DNA from: Gadus chalcogrammus
Lineage: Eukaryota; Chordata; Actinopteri; Gadiformes; Gadidae
Direction: 5' to 3'
DNA: 64,000 nt
NCBI RefSeq assembly: GCF_026213295.1
Contig: NC_079423.1
Location: 20,160,288 to 20,224,287, forward strand
Positions 32,404 through 44,892 of this stretch are shown piece after piece (within the stretch, counting starts at the first letter, position 1; the number at the start of each line of letters is the position of its first letter). The notes below the pieces were generated by a model. It made no database searches and was not told where the DNA came from. It worked only from the letters and a program-made list of their open reading frames with translations. The position numbers and the translations under genes are program-made.

Positions 32404-32969
32404 CAACAATGAATGATCTGTACGGAGCTCCATAAGGGACATTAGGGAGAACGCTCCCGGACAGAACCTTTGTTTGGAAGTCATGCTTAGTGACACGACA
32501 AATAGCCTACTTCCAATTGAAATACAAAATTTAGAAAATAGGCCTACGTGTCCCTGATCACGTTTCAATAGATTAAATAACGTGACAGTGTCACGTATTT
32601 TGGTGAGACCAGGTTCGAGCGTGTGCATGGGTTGAATTGCGTGTGTCTCACGCCGAATGCATGAGACATGAGAGCCCTGTACTTACGTGACACAAACCAG
32701 CACCGCAAACGTTCTCTCCCGCTTGAGATGACGTCTTTCTTTATAGGTTCATGGGTCTGATTCGCCGATTTCCCATGCTGATATCCCCGGAGATTCTCGG
32801 GCATCTTCGACAATTTGGCTATAGATTGTTTTGGCATAAACATAACTAGGGTGCACTGTACTATCTGCGCACACCCTTTCTGAAGCCTCTCTCTCGCTCT
32901 CTCTCTCTGTCCCTCCCTCTCTCTCTTTCTCTCTCTCTCGTACCGTTTTGTGGAGCACGTTAATTGTCT

Positions 32970-33115
32970 TAGAACACTCCCATTCAGAATGCATTGGTTT
33001 ACATTTCGTTCTGTGTAGCACGCAAAAAGTCGGACTATCGTGCTCTGGAACACGCTTCAATAGAGTAACGTTCGTGCGCAGGTGCACGCAATCGCGTGAT
33101 TCCGGGTTGAGTCAA
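32970..33115. repeat. Single copy of the 63-base unit and its flank
   Basis: TTACATTTCGTTCTGTGTAG followed by GTGCTCTGGAACACGCTTCA and TAACGTTCGTGCGCAGG, the same order as 620-740. Indicates a dispersed repeat in which the unit was amplified only at 418-669. Confidence 0.8.
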
Positions 33116-33157
33116 CGCCATGTTCCTGGGTCGCTGGGTGGAAACTCATTGACATTG

Positions 33158-33160
<3 letters not shown>

Positions 33161-33239
<79 letters not shown>
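33161..33239. repeat. (GT)n microsatellite
   Basis: GT run of about 79 bases following the single copy of the 63-base unit. Confidence 0.98.
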
Positions 33240-33240
<1 letters not shown>

Positions 33241-33894
33241 GAGGTTCTGAGTTCGGTTAACTGTTGAGTGTTCTGAATAAAGTGTTAAAACGTTTACAAT
33301 GTATTGATTTTTTTATGACTTTACTTATTCACTTTGGTTACACACAGAGCTAAGTTAAAACACAGACTTGAGTTTGTCGTATTTAAAAATGGGCAAATAA
33401 GGTGGTCCAGCAGCACAAGGTAAGACAACATTATAGACAATTAGAGCCAGATATTAAATGAATGATGGTTCAGAGTAAGAATTTAGGAATGCAAAAGTGC
33501 TAATAACATATAATAAATTATGTTGGAGTGCAGTCGAACCTTATGATATTAAGACAACAGAATGTAACATAACTAGACCTAATATAAATATGTCAGAAAA
33601 GGTGAAGCTATAAAGGAATTGTTCTAACTATTCCTGTCCACTCATACATAGTTGCTGTATTTAAAATAATTATTAGCATCAATCTCTGATGCCCTTCAGC
33701 TTTACAATACGACTATCAGTTTGTGTCCTATCAAATATTAAATTGAGATGATTGCAGTATAACACAGAGGGAATTCTGAATAAGGTGTGTGTATTTACAG
33801 AAAGAGAAGAGCCATAAGCTCCAGCTTAAAGTCAAAAGCCAGTGTCAAGTCTTCTGTCCAAAACCGGAAGCGTTTATCCGATTTTATAACGTAA

Positions 33895-33970
33895 TTCATT
33901 ACGTTCATTTATGTAAACACATTACTTAACTCCCGTTCATTTATGTAAACACATTACGTAACGCCCGATC
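33895..33970. repeat. Tandem duplication, 36-base unit
   Basis: CGTTCATTTATGTAAACACA occurs twice in tandem with slight differences (TTACTTAACTCC versus TTACGTAACGCC). A GCGTGTGGGTGGATGTCTG duplication follows at 34050-34091. Confidence 0.8.
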
Positions 33971-34132
33971 TTTATTTTATTTTCAGATTTTAATTTTTTA
34001 TTTTCAGATGTCCGGATTGCTGGTGGATCTTTCTGTCTGCAGCGGAAGTGCGTGTGGGTGGATGTCTGGAGCGTGTGGGTGGATGTCTGCAGCCAGACTC
34101 TCTTGAGAATGGTGGACTAAGTACCCAAATCA

Positions 34133-34626
34133 TTAAAGGGGACCTATTATGCTTTTCGACTTTTATGACCTATAAACGTTGTTATAATGATTGATAGTCA
34201 TGTTTAACCATACACAAAAAACGGGATTTTCGGGAAACTACCTCTCATCTGGGCGCTTTCAGCATTCTCTGTCAACGCTCGGTTTCGTCCTACTCCGCCC
34301 CATCGCCCCCCTCCTGCCAACCCAACTCCGTTGTGATTGGCAACCTTCCTTGAAGCGCGCGTGCGCGCAAATTTGACCAGGCATATGGGGGCGTGGCAGG
34401 AGTGCATCTACGTAGATGATTTCCCGAAATTGTGAACAAGTGAATCGCAAACGTTGTCCCGAGTGTTTAGCGCTCTGCACAGCCACCCCAGACTGTCAGC
34501 AGGGAATACGTCGAAATGCATGTACGTCATTATTTGACACTTAAGTATGGTTAAACATGACTATCAATCATTATAACAACATTTATAGGTCATGAAAGTC
34601 GAAAAAGCATAATAGGTCCCCTTTAA
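34133..34626. mobile_element. TTAA-flanked MITE with long inverted repeats
   Basis: 494 bases starting TTAAAGGGGACCTATTATGC and ending with its complement and TTAA. Inverted repeats are about 80 bases, including CTATCAATCATTATAAC on the right. The centre is GC-rich and non-coding. Confidence 0.88.
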
Positions 34627-34696
34627 CCATGGGAAATAGACGAAATCAAGTCACATATAATCACACCATGTAGGTAGAAACCAGATTACTTGTAAT

Positions 34697-35154
34697 TAGA
34701 GCTGTCAGTTAAACGCGTTATTAACGGCGTTAACGCAAACCAATTTTAACGGCGTTAAAACAATTATCGCGCGATTAACGCAATTGTTTTATTTAAAAAA
34801 AAAAAAAAGAATTTTTTGGCTCAAAACATAGAAGCAGTAGCCTGACTGCTATGTTCAAATGACATTTGTTCAAAGCAGTCGTTTAATTGCACTATAGGCT
34901 CTTTTTTTGTATCGTCCTGTTTTGATCAGTATATGCCAATGTTGTTATCAATAAAAAATCATTTGCACAAGGCAAGCCGATGCACTTCACCATGCTGATA
35001 AGATAATTAAAATGAGAAGAATTCTGGGACAAAAAAATCAAGGGATATTTGGCATAGAAAAATAATTTGCGATTAAACGCGATTAATCGTGAGTTAACTA
35101 TGACATTAATGCGATTAATCACGAAATAAATATTTTAATCGCTTGACAGCTCTA
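34697..35154. mobile_element. hAT MITE, 8-base TSD
   Basis: 458 bases. Ends TAGAGCTGTCAG and TTGACAGCTCTA, rich in GCGATTAA motifs near both ends, flanked by exact CTTGTAAT at 34689-34696 and 35155-35162. Same terminal family as 57465-59889. Confidence 0.92.
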
Positions 35155-35162
35155 CTTGTAAT

Positions 35163-35500
35163 ATATATTTTTTTATTTAAGGCAAGGCAACTTCATTTAT
35201 ATATCACTTTGCATACATGAAGCAGACTCAAAGTGCTTCACATAGAAATACAATAAATATACAATACAATAAAATAGATAGGCTAAGTAAAAGAAAATGT
35301 ATTAACTGTCTCTCTGGCATCAGATCATGAATTAACTGTCTCTCTGGGTTTAAGGAAAAATAACATTAAGTGTCTTGAGCACTCAAATAAAATAGACTGG
35401 CTACTGAGTCCAGCACAGCAATAACATCACTGTATTTATCACGAGGGATAAAATATATATATATATGCAAAAGAGTATTTATACCAGAGAGGGATAATAA
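35163..35500. repeat. Dispersed fish repeat fragments
   Basis: AAGGCAAGGCAACTTCATTT with TCAAAGTGCTTCACAT resembles a ubiquitous fish retroposon tail. A related TCAATTTTATTTGTATAGCC lies at 175. A short TAACTGTCTCTCTGG duplication lies at 35308-35345. At 35806-35850, GATAGATAGATAGCTACTTTATTGG-type sequence is another LINE-tail-like repeat. Confidence 0.5.
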
Positions 35501-36478
35501 CTAAATTATAGGTCATCATGAATAGGCTACACCATACGGTTCTGCCATTGCACACTTCCTAGTGGCGAACTGAAATATTGGCGGTGCCTCTCAGGATCTG
35601 CACGGAGCTCCTGGACCAGATTGTGGTATACCCCCTGTTCTTGTCTCCGTTCATTGATGGAGTGCACCCAAACCCTTCGTCTTCTCCTTGCCCGCCTACG
35701 GCGCAGCAGAAAAAGGGCAGCCACCCTCTGTCTGGCAACAATAGTTCTGTTGAAATAAAAGAAACTACTGGCTGCATACATGTAAATGTGTGGCTATGTT
35801 AAGGCTAGATAGATGGATAGATAGATAGCTACTTTATTGGTCCCAATGGGGACCAATAAAGCCATCCAGTAGCTCAATACAATAAATACACACAATAACA
35901 ATTGGCCTTTAAAGGTGACTGCCCTATATACTAAAAAGGCTTAATAGAAGGTCCTGCACTTAGGGAGATTGTTGATGCAGTAGATGAATAATTGCACAAT
36001 ATATATAATAAATAAGAAATGACAGTAAATAAAACAAAGTGCCCTACAAACTAAGTTGGTAGATCAGCTGCTTGAAAACATACTTTCACTGCGCAGATTA
36101 TACTTTTTTGAAATTATTCAGTGACTTATAGTGACTTCCTGATATCATACTGCAGCGCGACCGTCGCGCCGCTTCCTGTTGGTGCTAGGGGCGGCTTTTG
36201 ACATGCGTGAAATGAGCGCCACTGCGCGTCGGCGCCGGTGTGTTTAGGCCTTCAGGCGCGTTTAACCATTTTTGTGACACACAATGATCAAGCGTCAAGT
36301 TGGGCGCGTTATGCGCGTTTTTTAACCCGAGTAACGCGTGCAGTCTGGCCGTAGCATAACGCCACTAACGCGCCGCTTTAACGTTTGTAACGCGTCTACG
36401 CGCCTACACCAATGGTTCCCTATGCAATAATGCCGATTTTCAACGCCAACGCACGTGCAGTGTGGCCGTACCTTAACT
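35500..36478 (-). mobile_element. Harbinger remnant
   Basis: The right end reads GTGTGGCCGTACCTTAA, a typical Harbinger-type terminus, preceded by GCGC-rich subterminal repeats. A transposase fragment lies at 35527-35781. A Harbinger-like left terminus is uncertain. Confidence 0.5.
35527..35781 (-). pseudogene. HARBI1-like nuclease N-terminal fragment
   Basis: Minus strand: ALFLLRRRRARRRRRVWVHS, then INERRQEQGVYHNLVQELRA and DPERHRQYF. This matches the N-terminal part of Harbinger nucleases, before the DDE core. The frame breaks after RQYF. Confidence 0.7.
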
Positions 36479-36539
36479 GAGGACTGCCTGGATGCTACAT
36501 TCTTTTTTGAAATTATTTTAATTTTTTAATACATTTTAT

Positions 36540-37060
36540 TGACAATTAGCAATGCAGCCATTTGGAACAATTGGGTATCTGACCCTAATGGGAAGAAAAT
36601 TTGGACTTTACCATCTAAATTTTTGATCACTAACAAAATGAAAGAGGTATCTTTTAAGATTATACACGTTACTATCCCTCTAAACTATTTTTGCAAAGAT
36701 TTCGAACAAGATATAGAGGTCAATTGCTCATTTTGTAATATGTACCCTGAAGATGTGACACATTTATTTTGGAACTGTTCCCATTCAAATCATTTATGGA
36801 AAGATATTTGCATTTTTATCACTCGTTTCATTGACCCCAAGTTTGTCCCTTTGTATTGAACATTAGTTGTTTGGTTTCTTCAATTACACCTCTAGTTAAG
36901 CAAACCAATAGTTTATTATAAACCTTATTATTTTATTAGCTAAATGGCATATTCATAAATGTAAATACTCGAATCAGACACCGCTTTTTGTTGTGTTTGT
37001 GAATGAAACCAAGCGGTACATGGGGAATATTCTAGAAATGGGAAAGCTATTAAACACGTA
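36540..37060 (+). pseudogene. LINE ORF2 C-terminal segment, inverted relative to the rest
   Basis: Plus strand: NAAIWNNWVSDPNGKKIWTL, then KEVSFKIIHVTIPLNYFCKD and the zinc-finger-like CSFCNMYPEDVTHLFWNCSH. This is the region that should directly follow SVPYVV of the minus-strand ORF2. It continues after the nested element (38256-38345). Confidence 0.8.
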
Positions 37061-37063
37061 GGG

Positions 37064-38253
37064 CCCTATCTTGCATCCGGCGCAAGTGACTTAGTCACTG
37101 GCGCATGTGTCGTTGCTAGTTTACAACTGGCGCAGAGCGTTCTTTTCCCACCAGCGCCACTCGCCGGTAAATTAGGGATTGATCATGCGCCCCAAGGGGC
37201 GGTTCGGCGGAAGGAGGAGGCGTGTTCTGGCGCAAACGCTATTTTGCCGTTGCTGAATACCATTGCGCTACTGACATCGAAATACCTGGTTTAAAGTCAG
37301 TGGCGCGTTGTTCAGATGCTATTTTAAGGGCGGATGCATACATGCGCATGCGATGCATACGAATTGCTTGTGCACCTCGCGCATACACTTTGCTTCTCTC
37401 ATCTACCTAGCCGCACATTCTTGGTAAATTATTTGGGAAAGAACAGCTGATGCAGCGGTAATAAGTTGTACTTTTAAATCAATGCATCTGCAAACACCGT
37501 ACAGCAAAAACATATTTTCTTGACACAGACATCGTGTAGGTAGGCCTACATGCCCATAACTTTTAGGATTGATGAGTATTTGATCGTGAAAAACATTGTT
37601 TTACCGCGAGTGAGTGTTAAAAAGAATGAATGAATGCGGGCGCGCGTGTGTGCTCTGTTTAAACACACACAAACTAAACACGTAACGCATAATACAATCA
37701 ATGGCAATGTCTATTACCGCGGGGACACATGCATATTAGGATAGCATACAATACTGATAAGAAACAATGTTTATAATGTATTGCGTATATCATTAAATAG
37801 AACCAGTTACCGCATATCATATGTTATATCATATACGTTTTCTTTGGCGAAGACTCAGTATTTCTGAAGTTGTGAAAGAAAACCCCTTATTCCATGTGTG
37901 AATTAGGCCATATTATTTGGCAATAAACTGAGCCATTTGCAGTTTGAAATTCATGTGCATCTGTCTCATCGGAGACTGCAGACGCGCTGTCAAAATATCA
38001 ACTCGTCCGATTAAAATGCGCTCATGGCTCTTAAAGGGGATGGGAGCTGGCACTCTCATTGGTTTGTTGGACGTTACGCCCAAACCACACCTACGGGTAA
38101 TTAGGCTGCTTCAGACCAACCCTTTTGACACTTGCGCCGCGACGCAAGTGTCATTTATCCGCCTGTAAAATAGCGATAGCGCCGTAGAACCGCCCACAAA
38201 GCTACTTGCGCTTTGCGCTTCCCACTTGCGTTTCAGACCGTTAAAATAGGGCC
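37064..38253. mobile_element. GGGCCCTAT-ended element nested in the LINE
   Basis: Left GGGCCCTATCTTGCATCCGG; right end the complement of GGGCCCTATTTTAACGG. GTA follows and precedes the ends, compatible with a 3-base duplication. The flanking LINE sequence rejoins in frame (KAIKHV then VCVLF), which supports the boundaries. Internal motifs GGCGC and CACTTGCG are abundant. No transposase found. Confidence 0.7.
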
Positions 38254-38349
38254 CGTAGTGTGTGTGCTCTTTATAATATTTTTATTTAATTTAATGCTGC
38301 ATTTTGTGTTTTTTGTGTCTGTATTTTGTTTTTGCAACTACATATGGGA

Positions 38350-41300
38350 CAGAGACTATATCATTTTGGAACAATGATCGTATTCCACAATTATTTGTAC
38401 GTGTTCCAGGGGAGAAACAAACCCCACCAACTGCTGCAGACTCGGTAGGGTCAAGAGGTAGCAAGGTTGGCCTAACCCCTGCTGTACTTCTTAGAAGCAT
38501 CACAATTCCTGTAGGGTTTGCATCCATAACAATAGCAAATTCACTTGGAGGAATTGGAATACCATACTCCATCAAAAATTCCTGATACAACATTAAAAAA
38601 CCATTACAGTCGAGCAGGTGTAAATCATGTGCAAACCAGTTCTCAAAAAATAAAGACTTGTTCTTGTACAATATGTCTGTTATTCCATATATAACATCTT
38701 TGAGGAGAGAAATTATGTTTATAGATCATAGACCAAGAGAAAAGCATCTGCTTGTGAAAGTTGGACAATTTTCTAGGGATTTTCTCAATATTATAATTAC
38801 AGAATAAAACAAAATGAAGGCCCCCTGATTTGGAAAAGATAAAGTTAGGGATGAAATTCCAAATTGAAAACGGATTCCTTATAAATTGCCAGTTAATTTT
38901 GAAAGTGTAATTTAAGGTTGAAGAATCAAGGAAGTTAAGGCCGCCCTTATCATACGGGTTCATTATCACAGCAATTTTAATATAGTGGCTTTTATTCCTC
39001 CAAATAAAAAAATAAATAAAAAATTCAATTTGTTTAGAAGTCTTTTTGTTAACATCCAAGGACAGAGCTGCATAAGTGAGCCGGGAGATGCCCTCGCCTT
39101 GGTAAGAAGGATTCTACCTCTGACTGATGGTCTCGCTGTAACCATTGATTTAACCTTTTTTTAGTTTTATCAATATAGGGTTGAAGTTTAAACCACATCT
39201 GGAATCTCTATCGTTGGTAATAACAACTCCTAGATAGGGTATAGAGTCCTTTACAGGAATATTACATATAGACGGTAGATCGCAATTCTTAAGAGCAAGC
39301 AATTCACATTTTTTAAGGTTTAAATTTAGCCCAGAAGCAATGGAGAAAGTTTTAATTAAATCAATGGTTATAGGTATCTGAGAGGCATCCCTTAAAAAAG
39401 GTGTTGTATCATCAGCCAGCTGACTGATGACGACCTCACCATCAGCTATTGAGATACCTTTAAGTGGACTAAGCTTTATGGATTCAGTGAGTAGTTGAGT
39501 AGAAAGTAGGAAGAGGGAAATTGGACACCCTTGTCTAAAACCACGATTTAAAAATAATCTAGGGGAAGTACCAGCATGTAATTTAATTGAACAGTTTCCA
39601 TTTTTGTACATAGTTTTGATTGCATTGTTACAGTATGAACCAAATCCAAATTTCTCTAAGGCATGGAAGATAAAAGGATGCTCAATTGTATCAAAAGCCT
39701 TCTGAAAATCGAAGAAAATAATAACACTTTCATCTAAACATAAATCAGAATAGTCAATTTAAGTCAAGAACTAGTCTAACATTATTGGAAATGTATCTGT
39801 GTCTCATAAAACCCTGACTGGCACTCATCGATAATATGATCCAAAACAGTTTTAATCCTTTTTGCAAATATCTGTGCAAACACTTTATAATCATTATTAA
39901 GAAGGCAGATTGGATGCCAGTTATCAATAAGGAGTTTATCTTTCCTAGGTTTTGGGATAAGAGTTATGAGGCCTTGAGTTAACGTGGGTGAGAGGGTTTC
40001 ATTATCTATACATTCTAAAAAGAGCCCCAGCAAGTCAGAGAATGCTTTGTAAAATTCAGAGGTGATACCGTCTGTTCCAGGGGACTTATTGAGTTTGGAT
40101 GTCCAATAGCAAGTTTAACTTCCCCTAGGTCTGTCACAGAAGTCTGATTGGTCGTTATCAATTGTTTTGGTTTCAGTGAGAGTATCTAAGAATTGGAGGG
40201 TGGACTCCTCACTGTAATTTGATTGATATAATGTGCTATAGAAATTAGAACAATACAGAGCTATTCTTTCAGGGTCATCTGTAATAACATCATCAATATT
40301 CAATTTCTGTATTGAGTTGTTTTTTGCACGGGATTTTTCCAGTCGAAAGAAGTAAGCACTATTCTACTCCCCTTCCTCAAGCCACAAAGGCAAATTACAT
40401 AGGCCCCTTCCGGCTTCCCTCTATATAATACATCCAATTTATTTTGCTGAATAATTAAAGACTCAATTTCACTTTCAGTTAAATTTTCTGGTGTTTTTTG
40501 TGTAATCCGTGTTATCTCCGATATAGTTTTTTCCTCCTTAGCTCTTTTAGCTTTAAATATAGAACTTCCTTATACTTTTTAATATTTTGACACCTCAAAT
40601 TTAAAAAGTTCCCAACTACTACTAAATCTTTTATCAATTAAAGCTTTATGCAAAAAGCATTCAATTAAAGACTGAACCGTTTTGAACACAACCTTGTGCG
40701 TTAGGATAGAGCTATTTAATTTCCAATATGAACCCATTCTCTGCGAAATATTGTTGTTATTGTTCAGTGAAATATTTATTGAGATAGTTAGGGGTGTTGT
40801 AAGAATATTGACCTTAAGTTCATTATTGTCTAAACAGTTGGAAATCAGCCAGAAATCTATTTGTGATAAACTAGTACAAGCCTTATTACTCCAAGTATAT
40901 GAACTCATTCCAGGATTATTTTCTCTCCATACATCTTTCAAGTTGAATTTCAGCATAAAGTGCGTCAGGTTCAAGGCCATAGAATTGTTAGTTTGAGGAG
41001 GATATCTATCTAATAAACTATCTAATGCTATGTTAAAGTCACCTCCCATTAACATTAATAAATTTGGATGGTTCGACAACCAATGTGGATTTCCAAATCA
41101 TCAAATAAAATGTCATTCTCTTGTTTTGAATTATACCCATAAATATTGACGAGTAAAATTATAGTATCATTTATGTCAACAATCAAAATAAAGTAATGAC
41201 CATTTGGGTCACCCTTAGAATGTAAAATATTCCCATCTAAACAGTTCTTTAAAGTAGCAGCACCAGCTGCTCTTTCTGTAATTACCCCATTCTGCTTTCC

Positions 41301-41400
41301 ATAAAGATGCATCATCTATAACTGAATGCGTTTCCTGGAAAAAATAAAAGGTCCGTTTTTTGCTGCTTTGCAAATAAGAATAAAGCCTTTCGTTCAACAT
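38350..41400 (-). pseudogene. LINE ORF2 (endonuclease and reverse transcriptase), degraded
   Basis: Multiple frames, all minus. 41400-40580 holds the APE endonuclease: LYSYLQSSKKRTFYFFQETH, LLMLMGGDFNIALDSLLDRY and SLSQIDFWLIS. 40300-39150 holds the reverse transcriptase: LITLIPKPRKDKLLIDNWHP, then GFRQGCPISLFLLSTQLLTE and SQLADDTTPFLRD, where the usual FADD-type active site reads LADD. 39060-38350 holds the C-terminal region, ending SLFQNDIVSVPYVV. Frameshifts and stops are frequent; it is not functional. Confidence 0.88.
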
Positions 41401-41741
41401 TCTGTCTCAACCCCCTGGCATTAAGAGAAAAAACAGAAAAAGACGGTATAACAATGAAAGGTGCTATGAAATTACACCGAACAATTTCTATCCCTTAATA
41501 ATAGAAAATATATTCTAAGTAACAGTTTTAAACAATCTCCCGAACCTTTTAACAGTAAGAAAGAGAAAAAATAAGCTTTACCCACAAAAAAGTAATAAAT
41601 GCTCAGCACTTAGGTGAAAACAGGAGGAGTGGTGTAGTAAGTTCAAGGTAAGCATCATCTTAGGAGGATGTGTCCATTTGAGACCGGCCGGACGTCTTTA
41701 TTTTGGGGCAAAGATGGACGTACCTCCTTTCCATCGATTAT

Positions 41742-42083
41742 CTAACGAATGCCTGCAAAGTGTGCTTTTTTCCCTTCTTCTTCTTCTTCTTCGCAGCTTC
41801 TATTATGGGCCACAGTCTGTCTCGTGGTAATGGTCGTCCTGGATCTCCTCATATTTTCCTGGTACCTGCCAAGCCGATGAACGATGTCGATGTCCTCTCT
41901 GATCATTGCATGGGCGTCAGGCACCATGGAGCAGCAGATGTTGATGACTTTGGCCTTGATGTCCTCCTGTTTCTCCTCCGGGACGCCATGGAGCCTGAGG
42001 TTTCATCTTCGTTGGTATCTTTCAGCGTCATTGAGTTTGAGTTCTAACTCTGACAGTTTCTGCTAATTTTTTTCAGTAGTAGT
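41742..42083 (-). pseudogene. LINE ORF1, C-terminal half
   Basis: Minus strand: DIDIVHRLGRYQENMRRSRT and TITTRQTVAHNRSCEEEEEE, matching the RNA-binding C-terminal part of L1 ORF1 proteins. It is the continuation of 43360-43804 on the other side of the hAT insertion. Confidence 0.75.
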
Positions 42084-42892
42084 CAGGGGTGGGTAGTAAC
42101 GCGTTACAAGTAACGCAAATGAGTAAAAAAGTACTTTTTTCGGATAAAAAGTACTTTTCACGTTCCTTTTTTAAGTCTGTAATTTTACTCTTACTCCAGT
42201 AAATATTTGATTTAGAATTCTACTCTTTACTCAATTACATTTTCCATCGTGCCTTCATTAAAATGAGTATTTTGATAAACATATTATCTTCGTTGACTGT
42301 AATACAAGCGTACACGTTAGCGACGCCCCCTCCCTAGATTGCAATATTGTAGCGATTCCATTGCCGGGGAGACAGCTCACAATTACGTTGGGGCTGAGGA
42401 CTTGAGCCAGACCATGCTAGGCATAGGGCAGGCTGAATCGCAATTGCGTCAAAACAAATCTGTGTGGAAATTGCAATAAGTGAAAGATACAATTTCGCAC
42501 GTTGAGCACACAGTGGTGTGACTCGTTTATTTAGTCAAAGAGAAAAGCCGGAAATCAAAACGTGCTGCAGGTAAACAAATCCCGCATGGGCTCTGACGTC
42601 ATGAGACGCCGTAATCCTTAAAGGGACAGCGATCCCTGAACCACAAAAACAGTAAATGACATGCAGTAAACGACAGCACAATTGAAAGAACAACACATAA
42701 CAAAATACTGTAGGTGTCTCATGTTACACTCACTACATCTGATTCATTACCACTCTCTTCATCCCACACCACAAACATGACATACAAAATGTCGTGGAAC
42801 AGAAACAACAACCAGAGCTATTTATAATTAAGCAATAGATCACGACAGGCTGTGGTATGTGCTCATTATACCACTGTTACGGGGTATCCTAT

Positions 42893-42978
<86 letters not shown>

Positions 42979-43359
42979 CCCCCCCAGCCAGGTTAGTGTT
43001 TAATAGGTAACTGTTCCTACAATGCTTTTGTCAAAGCTGAAGTTAAATTCCATGTTTAGTGTAAATTTTTTTGATGGCCTATGTTTGTTTAATGAACAAT
43101 ATACAATGAAGCAACTTGTGAAGAAATGTTTGAGAGTGCATCTTTCTCACACATACACACGTCTTTTTCACTGATCCAAGCACTGCAATACAAAAATGTA
43201 AAGTAACTTGTAATTTGAGTAACTTTAAAACAAAGTACTTTTTTACTCTTACTCAAGTAGGTTTTTACAATTGGAATATTTACTTTTACTCAAGTACATT
43301 TGAAGGAAGTAATTGTACTTTTACTTGAGTATAGATTTTCAGTACTCTACCCACCTCTG
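42084..43359. mobile_element. hAT non-autonomous element, copy 1, 8-base TSD
   Basis: 1276 bases. Starts CAGGGGTGGGTAGTA and ends with the complement of CAGAGGTGGGTAGAG. Flanked by exact GTAGTAGT at 42076-42083 and 43360-43367. Non-coding; contains a (CT)n tract at 42895-42974. A near-identical copy lies at 57861-59228. Confidence 0.92.
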
Positions 43360-43804
43360 GTAGTAGTTTTAACCACCTTCATGTCGGTCTTCAAAGAATC
43401 AACCTCCGCAAATGCATAGACAATAGACTTCTTCAGTTCGTCAATGCTCACTGTGTTATGGTTAATCATGCTTTCCAGGTTATCTGCCCGCTCATTCATT
43501 TTTGTTGAGATTATCCCAAAGATGTGGTTCTGTAACTCATTCAGAGACATTTCTGCTCTCTGCTTTTTCCCTTTTGGTTTGACTGGTGTATTGGGGTCAG
43601 AATCTGGCAACGGCATAGCATCTGGGCTCTGTTCGCGGCTGCGGACAGGGGCGTGAGCACAGCCATGATCGGGGTTAGCTGCAGTCGAGGTTGTAGCTGC
43701 ATAATTTGTCTTGGGAGAGTTAATAGGTACACCAAAAACCAACCATCAGTCGGGCGCGTTGATTCTTTTTCCTTCCGTTTTGCTCCTTTATCGGAAGGCT
43801 CCAT
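43360..43804 (-). pseudogene. LINE ORF1, N-terminal half
   Basis: Minus strand from near 43804: MEPSDKGAKRKEKESTRPTD, then in another frame MSLNELQNHIFGIISTKMNE and ELKKSIVYAFAEVDSLKTDM, a coiled-coil typical of L1 ORF1 proteins. It is cut by the hAT element at 42084-43359. Confidence 0.7.
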
Positions 43805-44073
43805 GTTGCTTGTGAAAGTGCAGGCTCCTCACTCGTGGGCAGTTTAGCTGATGCTGGATTAGCAATGATGCTGTAGTAGCCTTGGCGGCAAATACGCTAC
43901 AAACTTACTTCAAAAGGGTGAATTAACGGTGTTAAAAGGCCGGGAGATGGAACGTTGTTGTTCACAAGACTTTGAGAACATAATAGGGGAAGCAAAAAGT
44001 CGTTATTAAGGGACAGAGCTTGTAATTTTGCTTACCCTCGTAGACAAGTGTCAGCCTTGGTCGGTGCCATGCT

Positions 44074-44186
44074 GTAATTCTGACGCCTCATTGTTCCGAA
44101 GGGCCGTTTGTCCGATAAGTCAAACAAGAGGCGCATTATAGGCCAACGGTTCAATATGCCGAATAGGCCTACATATAAAGGGTTTT

Positions 44187-44252
<66 letters not shown>

Positions 44253-44495
44253 ATTGGAGAGCAAAGTGACAAAAGAGAGAGAGAGACAGAGAGGTATGAA
44301 ACTCTTTATGTAGGCCTATTCGGCATATTGAACCGTCGGCCTAATGCGCCTCCTTTTTGAAAAGTCGGACAAACGGCCCTTCGGACCAATGGGTTCCGTT
44401 TTCGTAACATTGAACGGTCGGCATAGTGGCATGTCGATCCAATGGGAAATATTTCAGACCATTGAGACGTCGGAACATTGAGGTGTCGGAATTAC
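44074..44495. repeat. Fold-back element with CT/GA core
   Basis: Arms GTAATTCTGACGCCTCATTG, GGGCCGTTTGTCCGA and ATTCGGCATATTGAACCG pair across a (CT)n run (44193-44248) and a (GA) run (44273-44293), so even the microsatellite arms are complementary. Located in the 5' part of the LINE. Confidence 0.75.
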
Positions 44496-44892
44496 GGGCA
44501 GGCCCCCCTGGGTCGCTATCTTGCGCGACCTCCTCCTGGATGCTACATACATTTTATATACTGTTCCACATCATGGGAGCCTAGCCACGCCCTACTTCAT
44601 GACGTACCGGATGCAGAAATATTCTTGTTTTTTAGCATTGTTAGCATTGTAGCAACATAAGCGAGAGGTCTGAGCGATCGCAGTCATATTATTGTTTACC
44701 GACCATGAAAGTATAGTTTCTTATGAGTTTTGCATGAAATATATTTATAGGAATCTATAATGTTAAATAATGTAAAACATTACTGCTCTCCAGAAATAGT
44801 GAAGTATGCTACCATTGGATGTCCACAGTTGATGTTTGGTAGCCACCTTAATCCTTTTTTCTTATATTTATATTTTAGCTATTGCAAATAAA

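Larger units (their letters stand above)
36502..44536 (-). mobile_element. L1/Tx1-like LINE, near full length, rearranged and with nested insertions
   Basis: ORF1 and ORF2 remnants run on the minus strand from about 43800 to 38350. The unit is bracketed by a 14-base direct repeat CCTGGATGCTACAT at 36488-36501 and 44537-44550, the size expected for a LINE target duplication, with a T-rich stretch just inside the left copy (the poly-A side for a minus-strand LINE). Its 3' coding part (36540-38345) is inverted. It hosts a hAT element (42084), a GGGCCC-ended element (37064) and a CT/GA fold-back (44074). Confidence 0.72.

Noticed and set aside
34133..34626. LTR pair or solo LTR
   Set aside because: The ends are inverted, not direct, and flanked by TTAA; a DNA-transposon MITE.
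36540..44536. Classical twin-priming inversion of the LINE
   Set aside because: Twin priming inverts the 5' part and leaves the 3' part next to the poly-A; here the 3' part is the inverted one.
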